A stretch of DNA of 8,289 nucleotides from NCBI GenBank assembly GCA_013695335.1, contig JACDAR010000015.1:1-8289 (forward strand). The letters are read 5' to 3'. The notes under the pieces were generated by a model, which saw only the letters and a program-made list of their open reading frames with translations, did not search any database and had not been told where the DNA came from. Shown one piece after another: positions 5,419 through 8,289 of the stretch; position 1 is the first letter of the stretch; each line of letters opens with the position of its first letter. The translations under genes were made by a program, and so were the position numbers. The DNA comes from Rubrobacter sp. (lineage in GTDB: Bacteria > Actinomycetota > Rubrobacteria > Rubrobacterales > Rubrobacteraceae).

Positions 5419-6891
5419 TCACACAGAGAGCCTCTCCCTGACGATGTCCTCTGGCAAACCGGCTACGAACGGCCCGGCTTTTGGGCCGCTCTTTTTGCCG
5501 AGAAGCACCGTGTACAAAGCCCCGAACGCCTTCTTGGGCTTGAGTCCCCGCTCGACGGCCGTGGTGTACAGCATGTCCTGGACGGACTCGCCCTCCATGT
5601 CAGGTTCGAGTTTTCCCGCCACCTCTGCCAGGTACGCCCGCTGCTCGTCGTCGAGGCCAGCAGCGGCATCGGTGGATTCCTCCTCGTCAAGCACCCGCAG
5701 CCGCAGCGGCTCCGGCGCCCATTCTTCGGCCCAGTTGCGGGCGTAATGGAGATCCAGGGCTAGCTTCTCAGGATCGTTTGCCTCCTCCTCGTACCCGCCC
5801 CGGCTGAGCATCCCTGCCGCCGCCTCCGTGTTCCCGCCCGCGGTCTGGGCCACGGTGACGAGGTGCAGAAATGGCACTGGCGGCTCCCCGGCCTCGGCGC
5901 GGTACTCGTCCATGAAGCGCGGGAAGCCTCCGCCGAGGTCTAGTTCGATGGCGCGGGCCGGGTCACGTCCGAGGAACATGCGCCGCAGGGCGTCTGGCGG
6001 CATGATGCGGAGCAGATCCTTCGGCAGCAGCACTATGCCCTTCGAGCTGCTCATCGCGCCCTGGCCCTTTATGTAGTTCCACTCGTACTCGTACCGGCCC
6101 GGAACCGGATAGTGGAAGACTTCACGCGACATCCGATCAGCGGTGTCGGTGGAGCCGCCGCGGCTCGTGTGATCCTTGCCGAACGGCTCGAAGGTGACGC
6201 CGAGCGCCTTCCATCGCGCCGCAAGCTCCACCCGCCATCCCAGCTTGCCTTCGCCCTTCGAGTAGTCCGCGACGCCCTCGTTGCCTTCCCGGTCAACGAA
6301 GACAACCCCGTTCTCGTCGGGCAGGTTCTCGACCACGCGGTTGCCCGTGAGGCTCCCTGAAGCTGCCCTCGGCTGGTAAGGCGACCAGTCCTCAGCCATC
6401 TCGCGTCCGCTGACCTCCTTCAGGATGCGGCGAAGCTCAGCGGTATTTTCCAGCGACTCGCGGGTTACTTCCGTGTACACGCCGTTCTCGTACAGCTCGT
6501 GCGAGCGGAGGACTTCGATGTCCATTTCCATCTCGCGCAAGGATTCCTCGAATGGGACGAGGAAGTGATCCGCATACGAAGCGTGACAGCCCTCGGGATC
6601 GGGGATGTGCGAGAGGCTGTGCCCCATATAGCGCTCGTATTCCTTCGGGATGCCAGGGGCGATCTTGCGCAGCGGGTCAATGGTGTCCGCATGAAATACG
6701 AACCTGACTTCCGAGCCCCGCTCCTTGAGGGCGTTAGCCACGGCCTCGGCGACGAGCACCTCCCGAAGGTTGTGGATATTGCCGGAGGGGCTGATGCCGG
6801 TGACCACCACGTGCGGCCCCCCGCCGTGGGTCTCCGCCACACGCTCCGCTGTCCTGCGCGCCCAGCCGGGTACGGCCATTTCGCCTCTCAT
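5419..6891 (-). CDS. lysS: Lysyl-tRNA synthetase, class I type
   Basis: This enzyme charges tRNA-Lys with lysine. The fold is the archaeal-like class I LysRS, unrelated to the class II enzyme of most bacteria. Numbered from the chosen start (490 residues), family landmarks include TGISPSGNIH (31-40), PDPEGCHASYADHF (97-110), FGKDHTSRGGSTDTADRMS (237-255) and the KMSKS-like AMSSSKG (279-285). The first signature should read like SG-x-x-HxGN-x-RE, but here SGNIH runs straight into NLREV, two residues short; the first lysine of the KMSKS-like motif is alanine. The ATG at 6889-6891 is chosen because GGAG lies 6 bases upstream. GTG at 6901-6903 (+4 residues) and ATG at 6877-6879 (-4 residues) are alternatives. 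The gene follows the greA terminator by about 40 bases, and I see no clear promoter of its own. The family call is firm; full activity is less certain. Confidence 0.93.
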   Translation of the reverse strand: MRGEMAVPGWARRTAERVAETHGGGPHVVVTGISPSGNIHNLREVLVAEAVANALKERGSEVRFVFHADTIDPLRKIAPGIPKEYERYMGHSLSHIPDPEGCHASYADHFLVPFEESLREMEMDIEVLRSHELYENGVYTEVTRESLENTAELRRILKEVSGREMAEDWSPYQPRAASGSLTGNRVVENLPDENGVVFVDREGNEGVADYSKGEGKLGWRVELAARWKALGVTFEPFGKDHTSRGGSTDTADRMSREVFHYPVPGRYEYEWNYIKGQGAMSSSKGIVLLPKDLLRIMPPDALRRMFLGRDPARAIELDLGGGFPRFMDEYRAEAGEPPVPFLHLVTVAQTAGGNTEAAAGMLSRGGYEEEANDPEKLALDLHYARNWAEEWAPEPLRLRVLDEEESTDAAAGLDDEQRAYLAEVAGKLEPDMEGESVQDMLYTTAVERGLKPKKAFGALYTVLLGKKSGPKAGPFVAGLPEDIVRERLSV

Positions 6892-6927
6892 CCGATGCTC
6901 CACACAATCTCTGGAAAGAAAATTCGT

Positions 6928-6951
6928 AAAGAAAACGCCGGGCTACCGGCG
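6928..6951 (-). terminator. Intrinsic terminator after greA
   Basis: On the minus strand CGCCGG (6946-6951) pairs perfectly with CCGGCG (6936-6941) across the loop TAGC. TTTTCTTT (6928-6935) follows. The 6-base stem is short but all G-C. It sits 11 bases past the greA stop and 36 bases before the chosen lysS start, so lysS needs its own promoter or read-through. Confidence 0.78.
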
Positions 6952-6962
6952 ATCCAGGGTGG

Positions 6963-7451
6963 CTAGCTTGCGACCTCGACGTTGATTATCTCGTATTCCG
7001 TCGAGCCGCGGGGCGTCGCCACCATGACCTTCTCCCCCACGCGGCGTTTCAGAACAGCCCGGCCCACTGGAGAGGAGTGCGAGAGCTTGCCGCTCGGGGG
7101 GTCTGACTCGTTGGCGCCAACGATCTGGAAGGTCCGCTCCTTGTCCTGTCCGACGATCCGCAGCGTCACGCGGGTGCCGAGGTCCACAGAGTCATCGCTC
7201 GCTAACCCCGAGGGATCTACCACCTTCGCGTTCCGAACCCGCCTCTGGAGTTCGCTGATGCGGCGCTCCAGTAGACCCTGCTCGGTCTTGGCGTCGTCGT
7301 ACTCGGAGTTCTCGGAGATATCCCCGAACTCCCTGGCCTGCCGGATGCGGTCGGCGATCTCCCTCCGGCGCACCTCTGTGAGGTGCGTGAGCTCCGTCTG
7401 AAGCTTCTCCATCCCTTCCGGGGTGACTAATTCCTGGTTCTTTTCAGTCAT
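6963..7451 (-). CDS. greA: Transcription elongation factor GreA
   Basis: GreA rescues backtracked RNA polymerase by stimulating cleavage of the transcript in the secondary channel. The 162 residues match the family's usual length. The N-terminal coiled coil (about 14-75) carries the tip sequence FGDISENSEYDDAK (42-55), with Asp44 and Glu47 corresponding to the catalytic acidic pair of GreA. The C-terminal FKBP-like domain holds SSPVGRAVLKRRVGEKVMV (126-144). The ATG at 7449-7451 gives the typical MTEKNQELVTPEG start. An upstream GTG at 7488-7490 would add 13 residues but overlaps the -35 box, so it is rejected. No Shine-Dalgarno is present, and the -10 box ends only 10 bases before the ATG. 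A perfect promoter upstream and a terminator downstream make it a single-gene unit between coaX and lysS. The identification is secure. Confidence 0.97.
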   Translation of the reverse strand: MTEKNQELVTPEGMEKLQTELTHLTEVRRREIADRIRQAREFGDISENSEYDDAKTEQGLLERRISELQRRVRNAKVVDPSGLASDDSVDLGTRVTLRIVGQDKERTFQIVGANESDPPSGKLSHSSPVGRAVLKRRVGEKVMVATPRGSTEYEIINVEVAS

Positions 7452-7461
7452 AGGATGCGAG

Positions 7462-7490
7462 ATTATACGAGCGAGGCTACACAGTGTCAA
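7462..7490 (-). promoter_or_regulatory. Consensus housekeeping promoter of greA (TTGACA-17-TATAAT)
   Basis: On the minus strand TTGACA (7485-7490) and TATAAT (7462-7467) are both perfect, with the optimal 17-base spacer. Only 10 bases (CTCGCATCCT) separate the -10 box from the greA ATG, so the predicted untranslated leader is about 3-5 bases, too short for a Shine-Dalgarno. This is the clearest promoter in the window and implies strong constitutive expression. Confidence 0.88.
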
Positions 7491-7591
7491 CGCAAAAACT
7501 GGTCAACATTTCAGCCGGTCGGCAGATCAGCTTCATCACCCTTGCATCTGGTCAGAGGCCACACGCAAGAGGCTTCCCCCAGGCTCCGAAC

Positions 7592-7634
7592 GCCAGGACT
7601 TCCGTTTGCGCGCGGAAGTTTGCTTCTCCCTGGC
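7592..7634. other. Two-part hairpin in the coaX-greA gap
   Basis: GCCAGG (7592-7597) pairs with CCTGGC (7629-7634), and directly stacked ACTTCCG (7598-7604) pairs with CGGAAGT (7613-7619). A 9-base one-sided bulge (7620-7628) and an 8-base loop complete it. No T-run follows on either strand, so it is not a standard terminator. It lies 26-68 bases past the coaX stop and could protect the coaX mRNA 3' end or assist termination. An imperfect direct repeat, GCTTCCCCCAGGC (7572-7584) and GCTTCTCCCTGGC (7622-7634), overlaps it. I see no open gene or tRNA in 7491-7659. Confidence 0.45.
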
Positions 7635-7659
7635 TCTGCATTGCTGACGGGATGACAGG

Positions 7660-8289
7660 CTATCCCGCGTTCATCTCGTGCAGGACGCGAAGGCCCTTCA
7701 GGGTGAGGTCGGGGTCGAGCTTCCGGATTTCGTGGCAGTGCGGGACTATGGCGGGGGCTGGTCCCCCGGTCGCGAGGATCTGGAGTCCGTCTATGGATTC
7801 GGAGGCGGCGAGCTCGTCCCTGAAACGACGGATCAGTGAATCCACAGCCCCCGCATACCCGAATATGAAGCCGCTGCGGAGCGCGTCAGGGGTGTTGGTG
7901 GCGACGGCCTTCGGCACCCCGACTTCCAGGTCCACATTCTGCAACTTGGCCGCCCGCGAGGCGAGGGTATCCAGGGAGATATAGACTCCCGGCATCATCG
8001 CCCCCCCCAGGTAGTTCGCGTCCTTCCCCACTACCTCGACGGTCGTCGCCGTCCCGAAATCCACGATGATCGCCGGCGTCCCGTAGTAGTGAACGGCTGC
8101 CACGGAGTTCACGATCCTGTCCGACCCCAGCGCCGCGGGATCGTCGTAGTGAATGTCGAGCCCCGTGTTCATCTCTGATGACACCGAGTGAAACGGGACA
8201 CCAAGACGGTCCTCCGCGAAGCGCCTGTAAGACCGGATGAGCGGCGGCACGTCGCTCGAAACGATCACGGCCCCGACGTTCCGCAGGCT
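7660..8289 (-). CDS. coaX: Type III pantothenate kinase CoaX (N-terminus beyond window)
   Basis: CoaX phosphorylates pantothenate, the first step of coenzyme A synthesis, and belongs to the ASKHA fold. The reading frame is open to the window edge, so about 210 C-terminal residues are visible and roughly the first 45-50 are missing, including the first ATP-binding motif. Visible family marks, in order: VGAVIVSSDVPPLIRSY, LGSDRIVNSVAA (the GxDR pantothenate-site motif), VDFGTATTVEVV (second phosphate motif), LGGAMMPGVYISLDTL, FGYAGAVDSLIRR and ILATGG (adenosine motif). An internal GTG at 8266-8268 is not the start, because in-frame family sequence (SLRNVGA) continues upstream of it. The gene ends in EMNAG and is followed by 169 bases before the greA promoter region. 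Nearness to lysS and clpC fits actinobacterial gene order. The identification is firm. Confidence 0.95.
   Translation of the reverse strand, partial: SLRNVGAVIVSSDVPPLIRSYRRFAEDRLGVPFHSVSSEMNTGLDIHYDDPAALGSDRIVNSVAAVHYYGTPAIIVDFGTATTVEVVGKDANYLGGAMMPGVYISLDTLASRAAKLQNVDLEVGVPKAVATNTPDALRSGFIFGYAGAVDSLIRRFRDELAASESIDGLQILATGGPAPAIVPHCHEIRKLDPDLTLKGLRVLHEMNAG

Noticed and set aside
7491..7659. tRNA or small gene in the coaX-greA gap
   Set aside because: No cloverleaf or conserved T-loop is visible, and the short frames there have no start site or coding character.

Overview
This window reads as a housekeeping block from a high-GC actinobacterium, possibly a deep-branching one of the Rubrobacter type. 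That placement is an inference from gene order and composition, not from a database search. All eight genes lie on the minus strand, so the biological reading direction runs from 8289 down to 1. The order in that direction is coaX (5' end cut by the window edge), greA, lysS (class I), clpC, a DUF433/DUF5615 toxin-antitoxin pair, radA and disA (3' end cut by the window edge). Mycobacterium tuberculosis carries coaX, lysS and clpC1 near one another and radA-disA close by, which supports the actinobacterial reading.

7660-8289 is most of a type III pantothenate kinase. It is followed by about 170 bases with a two-part hairpin and then a promoter with perfect -35 and -10 hexamers for greA (6963-7451). 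greA ends in a compact intrinsic terminator, and lysS (5419-6891) follows. The 299-base gap before clpC holds a TATAAT box, a TAGCGCT inverted repeat and a full Shine-Dalgarno sequence. clpC (2612-5119) ends in an intrinsic terminator.

1860-2502 is an accessory insertion: a DUF433 antitoxin-like gene followed by a DUF5615 PIN-like toxin gene, with its own promoter and terminator. radA (371-1768) and disA (1-374) then form an operon with a 4-base overlap, joining DNA repair to c-di-AMP signalling.

Three observations stand out. The ATP-binding HIGH-type signature of the class I LysRS appears to have lost two residues. The DisA RHR motif reads RHL. The antitoxin gene and radA carry the same TACAATTAGCC block ending one base before the ATG, so both look like leaderless transcripts. 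Each copy also lies downstream of a similar terminator, so the sequence flanking the toxin-antitoxin pair looks partly duplicated. I see no CRISPR array, tRNA, rRNA, insertion sequence or phage gene.
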